64,000 nt of DNA from Mesorhizobium loti (lineage in GTDB: Bacteria; Pseudomonadota; Alphaproteobacteria; Rhizobiales; Rhizobiaceae). Positions within the stretch are counted from its first letter, which is position 1. Each line of letters starts with the position of its first letter. The stretch spans positions 5,007,020-5,071,019 of the forward strand of contig AP017605.1 in the NCBI GenBank assembly GCA_002356515.1, written 5' to 3'. The position numbers were made by a program, and so were the translations under genes. Shown in pieces: positions 40,631 through 50,517 of the stretch. Below the pieces are notes generated by a model. The model made no database searches. It was not told the origin of the DNA and saw nothing but the letters and a program-made list of their open reading frames with translations.

Positions 40631-41776
40631 TTGGACGCGATCGAAAAAGCGATCCGGAACGCCTTGGAAAAGGGCAATGCCGACGACCGCGCGTTCCGCG
40701 AAAGGGTCTATCGGTCGGCCTTTGCCGCGCTCGACCGTGCGCTCCAGGCCAATCCCGGCGTGACCGTGGAAGTCGCCATCAAGCGCCGCAAGGCGATCCA
40801 GGCGACGATCACCGAAATCGAATCGGAGTTCCTGCCGGCGGTGCCGGATGTGGGCCTGGAGGTCGACGCACCGGCGGCCGAGCCCGCGGTCGCTGCGGCA
40901 CCCGCGATCGAGATCGGCGACAAGACGCCATCGCCCGCCGTCACTGTCGACGGGCCCGCAGAGCCCGCGTCCGATGCGCCGCGCTCGCGCGTGCTGCCGG
41001 TCGTTCCCGACATCATGCCGGACGCGACGCTTCCAGGTGCGCCGGCGATCGACATGTCCACCCCTGCCGCTTCGGGGGCAGCGACGGAAGTGGCGCCCGA
41101 TCGCGATGAGCGGCGCATTCGTGGACGTCGCTTGCCGCTGACCGCCATTTTCTTCACCGTGACCCTGCTTGCGGCGATCGGCATCGGCGTGTTCTTCGCC
41201 ATCCAGACCGGTGTGTTCAAGACGGCGGCACAGCTCAACACAGCGCCGCCGGAGGCGCCGCCAACCGTAGAGGATGACGATTTCACCCCGGCTGACGGCG
41301 CCAACGCGCCGGCAAAGCCTGGTGCCGCGGACCAGTCGCGCAACTGGATCAATGTGTTCTCGCCGGCAGACCCGACGCATGTCGCCGCTCCGTCGGACGC
41401 CAAGGCCTCGGTGATGAAGGACGACACCGGTCCGTTCCTGCGCATCCAGTCCGGTCCCTCCGGTTCGGCAATCGCTTTCGATGTCGGGCAGGGCGTGCTG
41501 GAGAAGCTCGCCGGCAAGCACGCCGTGTTCGATATCATAGCGCGTGCCGAGGATGGCAAGGACACGCAGATTTCCGTCGATTGCAATTTCGGCGAGCTTG
41601 GCGATTGCGGCCGCAAGCGCTACGCGGTCGGCCAGCAGCGCAACGAATATCTGTTCGATGTGCAGTTCCCCGCCAAGCATCCGGGCTCGGCCGGAACCAT
41701 CGCCGTCAATTCCGATTTCGACAAGCAGGGCAAGGCGGTCGACATCTACGAGATCCGCGTCTCGATCGAGCCGTAG
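40631..41776 (+). CDS. Hypothetical single-pass membrane protein with exported C-terminal domain
   Basis: About 381 residues from a TTG at 40631 with GAGGGA upstream; the frame is open further left but that part is tRNA-proximal non-coding DNA. The N-terminal ~75 residues are helical (DAIEKAIRNALEKGNADDRA), then comes a Pro/Ala/Val-rich linker, one membrane span at about residues 167-190 (LTAIFFTVTLLAAIGIGVFF) and a C-terminal periplasmic domain of about 180 residues (DTQISVDCNFGELGDCGRKR) that looks beta-rich. I do not recognise a named family. It converges on the DNA ligase gene with only 4 bp between stops. Confidence 0.78.
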   Translation: MDAIEKAIRNALEKGNADDRAFRERVYRSAFAALDRALQANPGVTVEVAIKRRKAIQATITEIESEFLPAVPDVGLEVDAPAAEPAVAAAPAIEIGDKTPSPAVTVDGPAEPASDAPRSRVLPVVPDIMPDATLPGAPAIDMSTPAASGAATEVAPDRDERRIRGRRLPLTAIFFTVTLLAAIGIGVFFAIQTGVFKTAAQLNTAPPEAPPTVEDDDFTPADGANAPAKPGAADQSRNWINVFSPADPTHVAAPSDAKASVMKDDTGPFLRIQSGPSGSAIAFDVGQGVLEKLAGKHAVFDIIARAEDGKDTQISVDCNFGELGDCGRKRYAVGQQRNEYLFDVQFPAKHPGSAGTIAVNSDFDKQGKAVDIYEIRVSIEP

Positions 41777-41780
41777 GACT

Positions 41781-43382
41781 TTAGCGGTCGAGCAGCGCCT
41801 GCAGCGTCTCGATGCGGTCGGCCTCGTTGGCCGGCTTGTCCCAGCGCAGCCGTGAAATGCGGGGAAAGCGCATGGCGACGCCGGATTTGTGCCGGGTCGA
41901 GCGGTTGAGCCCCTCGAAGGCGACTTCCAGCACCAGGCCATTGTCGCGATCGGCGCGCACTGAACGCACCGGCCCGAAACGCTCGACCGTGTTGTCCCGC
42001 ACATATTTGTCGATCTGCTTCAGCTCCTCGTCGGTGAAGCCGAAATAGGCCTTGCCGACCGGCACCAGTTCCTCCTCGCCTTCGGCCCCGGACCAGACGC
42101 CGAACGTGTAGTCGGAGTAGAAACTCGAGCGCTTGCCATGGCCGCGCTGGGCATACATCAGCACCGCGTCCACCGTATGCGGATCGCGCTTCCACTTGAA
42201 CCACGGGCCTTTCGGCCGGCCGGCGACATAGGGCGAATCCCAGCGCTTCAGCATCACGCCCTCGATGATCGGATGCGGCGGCGCGCGGCGCAGGTCTTCC
42301 AGCGCCTGCCAGTCAGCGAAGGCGACGAAGGGCGACAGGTCGAAACGGCTGGGATCGAGCGTCTTGACAAAGGCTTCGAGGCGGCCACGCCGTTCCCGGA
42401 ACGACAATGCGCGAAGGTCTTCGTCACCGAGCTGAAGCAGGTCGTAGCAGCGCATGAAGGCCGGATATTGCTGCTGCATCTTCGGTGTCACCGTCTTGCG
42501 GTTCAGCCGCTGCTGCAGGTCCGAGAAGGTTCCCGTCGCCTCTCGCGGGTCGCCGACCAGCAACTCGCCGTCCAGCGTCGCGGAAAAATGCATGGCGTCG
42601 GCGAGATCGGGAAAGGCGCCGGAGACATCGTCGCCGGTGCGCGAATAGAGCCGGCGGATGCCGCCTTCCGCCACCGCCTGGACACGGATGCCGTCCCATT
42701 TCCACTCGGCCGCATAATCCGCCGGATCGAGCTTTTCGAGATCGCCATCGCCGACCGGATTCGACAGCATTACTGGGCGAAACAGCGCCAATGCCGTGTT
42801 CCGGGGCTTGTCGGCCTTGCCTTCCAGCCACGCGAACAGCGCCGTGTAGGGCGGCGACAGACCGTGCCAGAGTTCTTCGATCTCGGCGACTTCGACCTTG
42901 CCGAAATCCGCCAGCGCCTGTTTGGCCAGCCGCGCCGAGACGCCGATGCGTAGGCCGCCGGTGACCAGCTTGATGATGGCAAAGCGCGCCGAGATGCCGG
43001 CGCTGTCGAGCAGGCTGGCCAGCACCTTCGGCCCGTCGGAGCGGCTTGCCGCCTGCAGTTTTGCCACGACCTCGCCAAGCGTCGGCTCACGGTTGGGGAT
43101 CTTGCCGGGTGTTTGCGGCCAGACCAGCGACACCGTCTCGGCGAGATCGCCGACATAGTCGTAGGAATAGCCGAACAGCACCGGATCCATGCGTTCGGTG
43201 ACCAGCATACGCAGCATCGCCGGCTTGACCGCAGCGATTGTGAGATCGCCGGTGATGGCGGCCAGCGCCAGCCCGCGATCCGGGTCCTCGACGGTTCGGA
43301 AGTAGTCGACCAGCAGCGTCAGCTTGCCGTTGCGCGACGGCGTCAGCACCAGGCGGTCGAGGAGTTCGGCGAAGCGGTTCAT
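41781..43382 (-). CDS. ATP-dependent DNA ligase (cisplatin damage response type)
   Basis: A 533-residue ligase. The nucleotidyl lysine lies in AAEWKWDGIRVQAV (about residue 232), followed by YSRTGDDVSGAFPDL, LDGELLVG, EGVMLKRWDSPY and the C-terminal OB-fold region (WFKWKRDPHTVDAVLMYAQRG). The N-terminal ~200 residues are the helical DNA-binding domain of long ATP ligases. In proteobacteria this type accompanies a metallo-beta-lactamase exonuclease, here encoded upstream at 43615-44622, and acts in DNA repair alongside the NAD-dependent LigA. A 232-bp gap with repeat copy C separates the two genes. Confidence 0.92.
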   Translation of the reverse strand: MNRFAELLDRLVLTPSRNGKLTLLVDYFRTVEDPDRGLALAAITGDLTIAAVKPAMLRMLVTERMDPVLFGYSYDYVGDLAETVSLVWPQTPGKIPNREPTLGEVVAKLQAASRSDGPKVLASLLDSAGISARFAIIKLVTGGLRIGVSARLAKQALADFGKVEVAEIEELWHGLSPPYTALFAWLEGKADKPRNTALALFRPVMLSNPVGDGDLEKLDPADYAAEWKWDGIRVQAVAEGGIRRLYSRTGDDVSGAFPDLADAMHFSATLDGELLVGDPREATGTFSDLQQRLNRKTVTPKMQQQYPAFMRCYDLLQLGDEDLRALSFRERRGRLEAFVKTLDPSRFDLSPFVAFADWQALEDLRRAPPHPIIEGVMLKRWDSPYVAGRPKGPWFKWKRDPHTVDAVLMYAQRGHGKRSSFYSDYTFGVWSGAEGEEELVPVGKAYFGFTDEELKQIDKYVRDNTVERFGPVRSVRADRDNGLVLEVAFEGLNRSTRHKSGVAMRFPRISRLRWDKPANEADRIETLQALLDR

Positions 43383-43420
43383 GGCTGGGTGCGCCCCGCC
43401 AATAGCGAAAGCCGGCGCGA

Positions 43421-43580
43421 GGCACCCCTCTCTGGCCTGCCGGCCATCTCCCCCTCAAGGGGGCAGATCGGACGTCGCGCCGGCTTTCGCCAATCGCCGA
43501 CGTTGCAGAAAGAGCGGAGCCAATGAAGCTGCCAATCTCCCCCCTTGAGGGGGAGATGTCCGGCAGGACAGAGGGGGGCG
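43421..43580. repeat. Inverted-repeat element, copy C
   Basis: The arms carry CTGGCCTGCCGGCCATCTC / GAGATGTCCGGCAGGACAG and the CCCCCTCAAGGGGG blocks. An extra outer-inner pair GCGAAAGCCGGCGCG (from 43406) and CGCGCCGGCTTTCGC (43477-43491) is nested at the left side. It lies between the ligase and exonuclease genes. Confidence 0.85.
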
Positions 43581-43614
43581 ACACAAAGCGCTGCATCAAC
43601 GATTGCTCTCATGC

Positions 43615-44622
43615 TCAATCGCCCTCATCCTCATAGCCCACCAGATGCAGTGGCCTCGCCGCTATGCCTTCCAGTTCGCACCAGCGGACCAGCGCTTCCT
43701 CGCGACCATGCGTCACCCAGATTTCCTCGGCCCCCGTCTCCTTGATGGTAGCGGTGAGTTCGTCCCAGTCGGCATGGTCCGAGATGATCAGCGGCAGTTC
43801 GACGCCGCCTTGCTTGGCGCGCTGGCGGATGCGCATCCAGCCCGACGCGAAGCACGAAATCGGATCGGGAAAGCGCCGCGCCCAGCGGTCGGCGAAAGCC
43901 GATGGCGGGCCGACGACGATGGCGCCGGTGAAGTCATCCTTGCCGCCCTCGACCGTAGCCGGTTCGAGGATTCCCAAATCGATGCCCTGGCTTTGATAAT
44001 ACTCGCTGAGCCTGGCCAGCGCGCCGTGGATGTAGAGGGGCCTGTCGTAGCCGGCGTCGCGCAGCAGCCGCATCACCCGCTGTGCCTTGCCCAAAGCATA
44101 GGCGCCGACCAGATGCGAGCGTTCGGGAAACTGCGCCGCCGACTTCAGCAGGCGGGCGATCTCTTCCGTGTCGGGTGGGTGGCGAAACACCGGCAGGCCG
44201 AAGGTCGCCTCGGTGATGAACACGTCGCAACGGATCGGCTCGAACGGCGCGCAGGTTGCGTCCCTTTGCCGTTTGTAATCGCCGGAAGCGACGATGCGCA
44301 TGCCCTGGTGCTCGACCGATATCTGCGCCGAGCCCAGAACATGGCCGGCCGGATGGAAGCTGATGTTGACGCCAGCGAGCGCGATCGTCTCGCCGAGCCG
44401 AGCCGCTTGCGTGGCCCCGGCAAAATCCTCGCCATAGCGCAGGCCCATAATGTCGAGCGTCTGCTGCGTCGCCAGCACCGAGCGGTGGCCGGAGCGCGCG
44501 TGGTCGGAATGGCCATGCGTGATCAGCGCCCGGTCCACCGGCCGCACCGGGTCGATGAAGAAGTCGCCCGGCGGGCAGTAAAGGCCTTCGGGCCGGGGAT
44601 GAAGCAGGTCGCTGGCGCGCAT
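43615..44622 (-). CDS. Ligase-associated DNA exonuclease (metallo-beta-lactamase fold)
   Basis: A 335-residue metallo-hydrolase. The metal motif ALITHGHSDHARSGH (HxHxDH) is at about residue 40, followed by ISFHPAGHVLGSAQI, VFITEATFGLP and the beta-CASP-like end ISDHADWDELTATI and EEIWVTHGRE. Such enzymes are related to SNM1/Artemis-type nucleases and work with ATP-dependent ligases in crosslink or break repair. I start at MRASDLLHPRPEG; the extra 22 residues to 44688 lack support. It is first in the two-gene unit with the ligase. Confidence 0.91.
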   Translation of the reverse strand: MRASDLLHPRPEGLYCPPGDFFIDPVRPVDRALITHGHSDHARSGHRSVLATQQTLDIMGLRYGEDFAGATQAARLGETIALAGVNISFHPAGHVLGSAQISVEHQGMRIVASGDYKRQRDATCAPFEPIRCDVFITEATFGLPVFRHPPDTEEIARLLKSAAQFPERSHLVGAYALGKAQRVMRLLRDAGYDRPLYIHGALARLSEYYQSQGIDLGILEPATVEGGKDDFTGAIVVGPPSAFADRWARRFPDPISCFASGWMRIRQRAKQGGVELPLIISDHADWDELTATIKETGAEEIWVTHGREEALVRWCELEGIAARPLHLVGYEDEGD

Positions 44623-44727
44623 GGTCCCCAAGATAGGATATAATTCCGTTGCGGGAAGTCTGTTGCCACGGACTGCTGACTCCAGCATACAGCACCATCG
44701 GCCTCATGCGCCGATAGGACCCATGAC

Positions 44728-45645
44728 ATGAAACCGCTTCAGGCCTCGTCCGGCGACTTGAACGCCGATCGCCGCGCCGATTATGCCGAAATGCTCTTTG
44801 CGGATGGCGATCACGCCGCTGCGGCGGAATTGCTGCTCGGGGCACTCGAATTGACGCCGCAATGGGCGATGGGCTGGTTTCGTCTCGGCGAAATGCAGCA
44901 GGCGGCGGGTGCATCGGATCTGGCCGCGCAGGCATGGAGGGTGTCGCTGCAACTCGATCCGACGGATCGTCAGGGTGCTGCGCTGTACCTGCAATTGATC
45001 GGCAAGGCGCCGGCGTCCGACGCGCTCCCCAGCGCTTTCGTTGAAACACTGTTCGACCACTACGCCGGGAGCTTCGATGAATCACTGGTCGACAAGCTGG
45101 GTTACCGGCTGCCTGAGCTGCTGGATCAGGCGATTCGAACGGCAAGGCCGGGTCGCTTCCCGCTGGCGCTCGATCTCGGCTGCGGCACCGGTCTGATGGG
45201 GCAGAGGCTGCGGCCGATTGCCGGCCGGCTTGAGGGCTATGACATTTCGACCGGAATGCTGAAACGGGCGCGGGCCAAGGGCGTCTACGATTTCCTCGGC
45301 AAGGCCGATCTGCGGGATTTTTCCTATGCCGGCCCGAAGGCCGAGCTGGTGACAGTAGCCGACGTCTTCATCTATGTCGGCGCGCTCGACGGCATGGTGA
45401 AGACGATCGCCGGCTTGCTGGCCGAGGATGGCCTGTTGGCCTTTTCCGTAGAGAGGTTGAGCGGCAGTGGCGATTTCGTGTTGCTGCCATCGCGCCGCTA
45501 CGCGCACTCTGAAACCTATGTGCGTGAAATCCTGGCCGCCAACGGATTTTCGATCCTGTCCCTGGAAACAACCGTGATCCGGCAGGATCGTCGGGAACCG
45601 GTCGACGGGCTGGTCGTTGTGGCCGGGAAAGTCCACGCAGCCTGA
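44728..45645 (+). CDS. SAM-dependent methyltransferase with N-terminal TPR-like repeats
   Basis: A 305-residue protein. Residues 1 to about 95 form TPR-like helices (RADYAEMLFADGDHAAAAEL, MGWFRLGEMQQAAGASDLAA). A methyltransferase domain follows, with motif I LALDLGCGTGLMGQRLRPI at about residue 147 and later DISTGMLKRARAKGVYD and VTVADVFIYVGAL. The segment ETLFDHYAGSFDESLVDKLGYRLPE just before motif I is typical of this TPR-methyltransferase group. The substrate is unknown. It is divergent from the exonuclease gene with a 105-bp gap. Confidence 0.87.
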   Translation: MKPLQASSGDLNADRRADYAEMLFADGDHAAAAELLLGALELTPQWAMGWFRLGEMQQAAGASDLAAQAWRVSLQLDPTDRQGAALYLQLIGKAPASDALPSAFVETLFDHYAGSFDESLVDKLGYRLPELLDQAIRTARPGRFPLALDLGCGTGLMGQRLRPIAGRLEGYDISTGMLKRARAKGVYDFLGKADLRDFSYAGPKAELVTVADVFIYVGALDGMVKTIAGLLAEDGLLAFSVERLSGSGDFVLLPSRRYAHSETYVREILAANGFSILSLETTVIRQDRREPVDGLVVVAGKVHAA

Positions 45646-45801
45646 AGCGTTCACAATCGGGTCAATGCGGCGATCCTTCCCAACCTCAAAGGGGTACTGC
45701 CCCACTTGTCTCGGTGAAGCTTCTGCTGCGAAAAAGCCCGAATCGCGTGCGCGGTTAACACGGGGCGCGCGCGCGCGGAATATCAGGAGGGAGCATATTC
45801 G

Positions 45802-46164
45802 ATGCGCTGGCACATGATGATCTTGGCATCTTGCCTGGCAACGGCCGGCTGCGTCGGCAATTCGATGTCCGAACGCCAGGACGCCAACATCGAGTCCTCC
45901 CTGCAGTATGACACCGTGGCATGCGATCAGTTGCTGGTGCAGCGCAATGACCTGGCGCAGCAGAACAACCTTCCGGTGACCGCCAAGCCGACCTTCTACA
46001 ATCCCGCGATGGGTTTTGGCCCGTTCACGCCCGACATGCGCTCCAAAGCCCAGCGCGACAGCGACAAGGCGGCAGGCGAGATCGATGCCATGAACCGGTC
46101 GATCGAGCGCCGCGACTGCGGCAAGCCGGACAATCAGAAGAAGAAGCTCGCTCTGCCCAGTTGA
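45802..46164 (+). CDS. Small exported protein, possible lipoprotein
   Basis: 120 residues. The N-terminus MRWHMMILASCLATAGCVGN is hydrophobic and ends in AGC, a near-lipobox (the -3 position is Thr rather than Leu), so either lipid attachment or ordinary secretion is possible. The mature part is helical and rich in Asp, Gln and Lys (CDQLLVQRNDLAQQNN, then SKAQRDSDKAAGEIDAMNRS). GGAGGG lies about ten bases before the ATG. I recognise no family. It lies between two unrelated plus-strand genes. Confidence 0.72.
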   Translation: MRWHMMILASCLATAGCVGNSMSERQDANIESSLQYDTVACDQLLVQRNDLAQQNNLPVTAKPTFYNPAMGFGPFTPDMRSKAQRDSDKAAGEIDAMNRSIERRDCGKPDNQKKKLALPS

Positions 46165-46235
46165 AGATACGAAACAGCTATTGGCCGGGACTTTGTCGCG
46201 GACAGCAGGCCGCGTTCTCCTGAAGGTGCGATCGG

Positions 46236-46763
46236 ATGAAACTCTCGGATCTTGGCGACCGCATCTGCATTCTGGGGCCGTCCAACAGCGGCAAGTCGAC
46301 CCTGGCCGACGCGATTGCCCGCAAGCGTGGCCTGGAGCCCGTTCACCTCGATCTGCTTCATCATCTGCCCAACACCGACTGGGAGCCGCGTCCAAAAGGC
46401 GAATTCATTGCCTTGCACGACGCCGCGATCGCCGGCGAGCGTTGGGTCATGGACGGGAATTACTCGATCTGCATGCCGCAACGCTTTCAGCGGGCGACGG
46501 GATTGATCCTGCTGGATATCTCCACCCCGGCAAGTCTGCTGCGCTATTTCTGGCGAAGCTGGTTTGAGACGAACAGGCGCGGTGCCTTGGAGGGCGGGCG
46601 CGACAGCGTCAAATGGGACATGATCCACCATATTGCCGTGACCACGCCGAAAAACCGCCAGAGATACCAAGCGATGTTCGAAGAGCTCGACCTGCCAAAG
46701 CTGCAGCTATCGTCCTTGAGGGCAATCAAGCGATGCTTCAGGCAGTGGGATCTTGCCAGGTAA
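46236..46763 (+). CDS. P-loop NTPase of the adenylate-kinase/FlaR-like group
   Basis: A 175-residue protein with a Walker A loop ICILGPSNSGKSTLADAIA at about residue 10, then VHLDLLHHLPNTDWEPRPK, WVMDGNYSICMPQRFQRATG and LILLDISTPASLLRYFWRSW. This layout matches proteins annotated as DNA topology modulation FlaR or AAA-family small kinases, which resemble adenylate kinase. Enzymatic activity is probably phosphotransfer on a small molecule, but the true substrate is unknown. It ends 10 bp from the convergent GhrA gene. Confidence 0.83.
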   Translation: MKLSDLGDRICILGPSNSGKSTLADAIARKRGLEPVHLDLLHHLPNTDWEPRPKGEFIALHDAAIAGERWVMDGNYSICMPQRFQRATGLILLDISTPASLLRYFWRSWFETNRRGALEGGRDSVKWDMIHHIAVTTPKNRQRYQAMFEELDLPKLQLSSLRAIKRCFRQWDLAR

Positions 46764-46772
46764 GTATCCTGG

Positions 46773-47714
46773 CTAATACCCCGCCTTGCGGTCCACCAGG
46801 TTCTCGAGCTTTTCGCCGCGCTCGAAGGCGTCCATCTGGCGCAGCATGATCGGCGCCAGATGCATGGGATCGGAGGTCGCCGCAGCATGCGGCGTCACGA
46901 ACACCTTTGGATGGTTCCACAACGGGCTGGTCTTGGGCAGCGGTTCGACCTCGAACACGTCGAGGCTCGCCTCCTTCAGCGTGCCGTCATCCAGCGCCCG
47001 CACAATGTCGGCGTCCTTCTGCAGGCGGCCGCGTCCGGCGTTGATCAGCACCGAGCCGCCGAGGCCGTTGCGCTTGCGCAATTCCTTCAGCACGCCATAG
47101 TTGATGATGCCTTGGGTGTCCGGCGTCAGCGGCAAAAGCACGACAAGGATATCGGTCGCCTTGAGGAAGGGGATCAAACCGACCTCGCCGGAATAGGTCG
47201 CGACCCCTTGCATCGGCCGGTCGGTGCGCGACCAGCCATTGACCGCGAAGCCGAGCGACAGCAGCACCGAGGCCGCGGCGCGGCCGAGATTGCCGAGCCC
47301 CATTATGCCGACGGAAATGTCGCCGGCCGGCCTCTGTTGCGGCTCGTGCCAGATCTTTTTTTGCTGCTGCTGCCGGTAGAGCAAGCCCTGGCGATGATGA
47401 TCGAGCACCCGCCAGACGACATATTCGGTCATGTACTGGGTGAGGTTGTCGGCGACGACCTTGACGATCGGCACGTCGGGCAGGCCGGGGTCGGCGAAGA
47501 TATGGTCGACGCCGGCGCCGATCGAGAAGATGGCGCGCAGATTGGGCAGCGACGACAACAGGTTCGGCTTCTGCTTCCACACCACCGCATAGGTGATAGA
47601 CGGATCCTTGGCGCCGTCCGGCTCCAGCACCACCTCGCGCTCGGCCGACAAAAGGTCGCGCCAGCGCTGCGGATGAAAGCCGGTGACGGCTAGCAGGATG
47701 CGGCCTTTTTCCAT
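46773..47714 (-). CDS. ghrA: Glyoxylate/hydroxypyruvate reductase A
   Basis: A 313-residue D-2-hydroxyacid dehydrogenase. The nucleotide motif SVGIMGLGNLGRAAASVL is at about residue 140, preceded by the catalytic-side SIGAGVDHIFADPGLPD and YMTEYVVWRVLDHH, and followed by INAGRGRLQKDADIVRAL, DVFEVEPLP and the catalytic histidine in VTPHAAATSDP. It reduces glyoxylate or hydroxypyruvate with NADPH. It lies 29 bp downstream of the Yej-type ATPase gene on the same strand, so it may be transcribed with that importer. Confidence 0.9.
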   Translation of the reverse strand: MEKGRILLAVTGFHPQRWRDLLSAEREVVLEPDGAKDPSITYAVVWKQKPNLLSSLPNLRAIFSIGAGVDHIFADPGLPDVPIVKVVADNLTQYMTEYVVWRVLDHHRQGLLYRQQQQKKIWHEPQQRPAGDISVGIMGLGNLGRAAASVLLSLGFAVNGWSRTDRPMQGVATYSGEVGLIPFLKATDILVVLLPLTPDTQGIINYGVLKELRKRNGLGGSVLINAGRGRLQKDADIVRALDDGTLKEASLDVFEVEPLPKTSPLWNHPKVFVTPHAAATSDPMHLAPIMLRQMDAFERGEKLENLVDRKAGY

Positions 47715-47743
47715 CGCGGTATTCTAGTCCTTTTTTATGCAAA

Positions 47744-49375
47744 TTACTCGCTGACGATGCCAACCGGCGCCGTCTCTATCTTGAAGGCGGCCGAGATCAG
47801 TGCCCGAGTATAGTCGGTTTGCGGATTTTCAAAAATCTGCTGGGAAGGGCCGGCCTCGACGATCCGGCCATTGCGCATGACGATGACGTCGTTGGCAAGC
47901 GCCCGGACGACCTTGAGATCGTGGCTGATGAAGAGATAGGCGAGGTCGTACTTGGCCTGCAGATTGCGCAGGAGGTCGACGACCTGCGCCTGCACGCTCA
48001 TGTCGAGCGCCGATGTGGGCTCGTCCAGCATGACGAAGCGCGGGTTGAGCACCATGGCGCGTGCGATGGCGACGCGCTGGCGCTGGCCGCCGGAAAATTC
48101 GTGCGGGTAGCGGTTGCGGGTCTCCGGATCGAGGCCGACCTCTTTCAGCACGGCCGCCACCTTGTCGTCGCGTTCATCAGGCGACAGCTTCGGCTCATGG
48201 ATCTTGAGGCCTTCCTCGATGATCTCGGCGATCGACATGCGCGGGCTGAGCGAGCCGAACGGATCCTGGAAGACGATCTGCAATTCGCGCCTGAGCGGCC
48301 GCATGGCGTTGAAGGTCAGCTGGTTGATGTCACGTCCGTTGAACTGGATGGTCCCGGTCGACGAGATCATGCGCGCCAGTGCCAGGCCGAGCGTCGTCTT
48401 GCCGGAGCCAGACTCGCCGACCACGCCCAGCGTCTGGCCGGCGCGCACGGTGACATCGATGCCGTCGACCGCCTTCACATGATCGACGGTGCGCCGGAAG
48501 AAGCCCTGCTTGATCGGGAACCAGACCTTGATGTCCTTGCCGGTCATCACCGGCTTGGCGCCGGCATTGGCCGCCGGCGGCTTGCCTTTCGGCTCGGCCG
48601 CCAGAAGATGCTTGGTATAGGCGTGCTGTGGGTTGGCGAAGATGTCCTTGGTCGGCCCGGCCTCGACGATCTTGCCCTTGGTCATAACGCAGACCCGGTC
48701 GGCGATCTTCCTGACGATCCCGAGGTCATGGGTGATGAACAGCATCGACATGCCCTTCCGGCTCTTCAGCCCCGCGAGCAATTCGAGGATCTGCGCCTGC
48801 ACGGTGACGTCGAGCGCAGTCGTCGGCTCGTCGGCGATCAGCAACTCCGGTTCGTTGGCCAGCGCCATGGCGATCATGACGCGCTGCCGCTGGCCGCCGG
48901 ACAGCTGGTGCGGATAGGCGTCGAGGCGTTTTTCCGGCTCACGGATACCCACTTCCTTGAGCAAGGCCAGCGTGCGTGCCTTGGCCGGGCGGTCGGCCAT
49001 GCCCTGATGCAGCTTCAGGATTTCGACAATCTGGTGCTCGATCGTGTGCAGCGGATTGAGCGAGGTCATCGGCTCCTGGAAGATCATGGTGATCTTGTTG
49101 CCGCGCACCTGCCGCAACTGCTTCTCGTTCATGGCCAGCAGGTCGGCGCCCTGGAACAGGATCTTTCCCGAGGGGTGGCTGGCCGTCGGATAGGGCAGGA
49201 GCTTCAGCACGGACAGCGCCGACACCGATTTGCCGGAGCCGGATTCGCCAACCAGCGCCACTGTCTCGCCTCTGGCGATGTCGAACGATATGTGGTCGAC
49301 GGCGACAGACTGGCCGCCGCCCTGGCTGAAGGCGACGCTGAGGTCCTGTATGCTGAGCAGAGGCACTTGGCTCAT
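47744..49375 (-). CDS. yejF: Yej-type ABC transporter ATPase with two nucleotide-binding domains
   Basis: A 543-residue double ATPase. The first domain has Walker [16 protein letters not shown], signature [16 protein letters not shown] and Walker [13 protein letters not shown]. The second has [34 protein letters not shown] and [14 protein letters not shown]. This fused arrangement, with the two permeases and binding proteins upstream, is the YejABEF layout, an importer of oligopeptides including microcin C in E. coli. The ATG at 49375 overlaps the upstream permease stop by 4 bp; the 35-residue extension is spurious. It is the last transporter gene. Confidence 0.92.
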   Translation of the reverse strand: MSQVPLLSIQDLSVAFSQGGGQSVAVDHISFDIARGETVALVGESGSGKSVSALSVLKLLPYPTASHPSGKILFQGADLLAMNEKQLRQVRGNKITMIFQEPMTSLNPLHTIEHQIVEILKLHQGMADRPAKARTLALLKEVGIREPEKRLDAYPHQLSGGQRQRVMIAMALANEPELLIADEPTTALDVTVQAQILELLAGLKSRKGMSMLFITHDLGIVRKIADRVCVMTKGKIVEAGPTKDIFANPQHAYTKHLLAAEPKGKPPAANAGAKPVMTGKDIKVWFPIKQGFFRRTVDHVKAVDGIDVTVRAGQTLGVVGESGSGKTTLGLALARMISSTGTIQFNGRDINQLTFNAMRPLRRELQIVFQDPFGSLSPRMSIAEIIEEGLKIHEPKLSPDERDDKVAAVLKEVGLDPETRNRYPHEFSGGQRQRVAIARAMVLNPRFVMLDEPTSALDMSVQAQVVDLLRNLQAKYDLAYLFISHDLKVVRALANDVIVMRNGRIVEAGPSQQIFENPQTDYTRALISAAFKIETAPVGIVSE

Positions 49376-50517
49376 TTGAACGTCTTGCGCGGATCGAAGG
49401 CGTCGCGCGTTGCCTCGCCGACAAAGACCAGCAGCGACAGCATCAGCGAGATGACGACGAAGCCGGAAATGCCGAGCCACGGCGCATTGAGGTTGCGCTG
49501 CGCCTGCTTGAGCAGTTCGCCGAGCGAGGCGGAGCCCGGCGGCAGGCCGAAGCCGAGATAGTCGAGCGAGGTCAGCGTCGAGATCGAGCCAGAGAGCAGG
49601 AAGGGCAGGAACGTCAATGTCGCCACCATGGCGTTGGGCAACAGATGTCGGAACATGATTGTGCGATTGGGCACGCCGAGCGCCCGGGCCGCGTTGACAT
49701 ATTCGAAGTTGCGGGCGCGCAGGAACTCGGCCCGCACCACACCGACCAGCGCCACCCAGGAGAACAACAGCATCAGCCCAAGCAGGATGAAGAAGCCCGG
49801 CGGCAGGATGGCGGCGACGATGAGCAGCAGATAAAGCACCGGGATCGCCGACCAGATTTCGATGAAGCGCTGGAACAGCAGGTCCGTCCAGCCGCCGAAA
49901 TAGCCCTGCAAGGCTCCGGCGCCGACGCCGATCAGAGCCGAGCCGGCGGTCAGGATCAGGCCGAACAGCACCGAAATGCGGAAGCCGTAGATGACGCGCG
50001 CCAAGACGTCGCGCGCCTGATCGTCAGTGCCGAGCCAGTTCCAGTTGCCGACGATACAGGCCGGATCGGCGGCCCCTTGCGGATACTGGTTGCAGCGCAT
50101 CTTGGCGTCATATTCCCACGACGGCTTGGCCGGTGCTGCTTCCGGAATGGCGTTGTTGACGGTCTGGTAGGAATAGCGGATCGGTGGCCAGATCATCCAG
50201 CCATTGGCGTTGATCTCGTCCTGGATCACCGGATCGCGATAGTCGGTGACAGCATAGAAGCCGCCGAATTTTTCCTCGGGATAGGCGACCAGCACCGGAA
50301 ACAGGATCTCGCCCTTGTAGGAAGCGATGATCGGCTTGTCGTTGGCGATGAATTCGGCAAACAGCGACAGCACGAACAGGACGAGGAAAACCCACAACGA
50401 CCAGTAGCCGCGCCGGTTGGCCTTGAAATTCTGCAGGCGACGCTTGTTGAGCGGCGACAGAAATGGCCGTTTGATCCGCGCGGGAACCGTCTCCGCCGTG
50501 GCACTGGCCTCCGACAT
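49372..50517 (-). CDS. yejE: Yej-type ABC transporter permease E
   Basis: A 381-residue permease. The cytoplasmic start (PLNKRRLQNFKANRRGYWSL) is followed by a first helix, then a long periplasmic loop of roughly 100 residues (EKFGGFYAVTDYRDPVIQDE, ANGWMIWPPIRYSYQT) characteristic of YejE, the segment NWLGTDDQARDVLARVIYG, and the coupling loop near YVNAARALGVPNRTIMFRHL. The true start is the ATG at 50517, which shares a base with the YejB stop (TGATG); some 226 upstream codons in the same frame belong to no protein. Confidence 0.92.
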   Translation of the reverse strand: MSEASATAETVPARIKRPFLSPLNKRRLQNFKANRRGYWSLWVFLVLFVLSLFAEFIANDKPIIASYKGEILFPVLVAYPEEKFGGFYAVTDYRDPVIQDEINANGWMIWPPIRYSYQTVNNAIPEAAPAKPSWEYDAKMRCNQYPQGAADPACIVGNWNWLGTDDQARDVLARVIYGFRISVLFGLILTAGSALIGVGAGALQGYFGGWTDLLFQRFIEIWSAIPVLYLLLIVAAILPPGFFILLGLMLLFSWVALVGVVRAEFLRARNFEYVNAARALGVPNRTIMFRHLLPNAMVATLTFLPFLLSGSISTLTSLDYLGFGLPPGSASLGELLKQAQRNLNAPWLGISGFVVISLMLSLLVFVGEATRDAFDPRKTFK

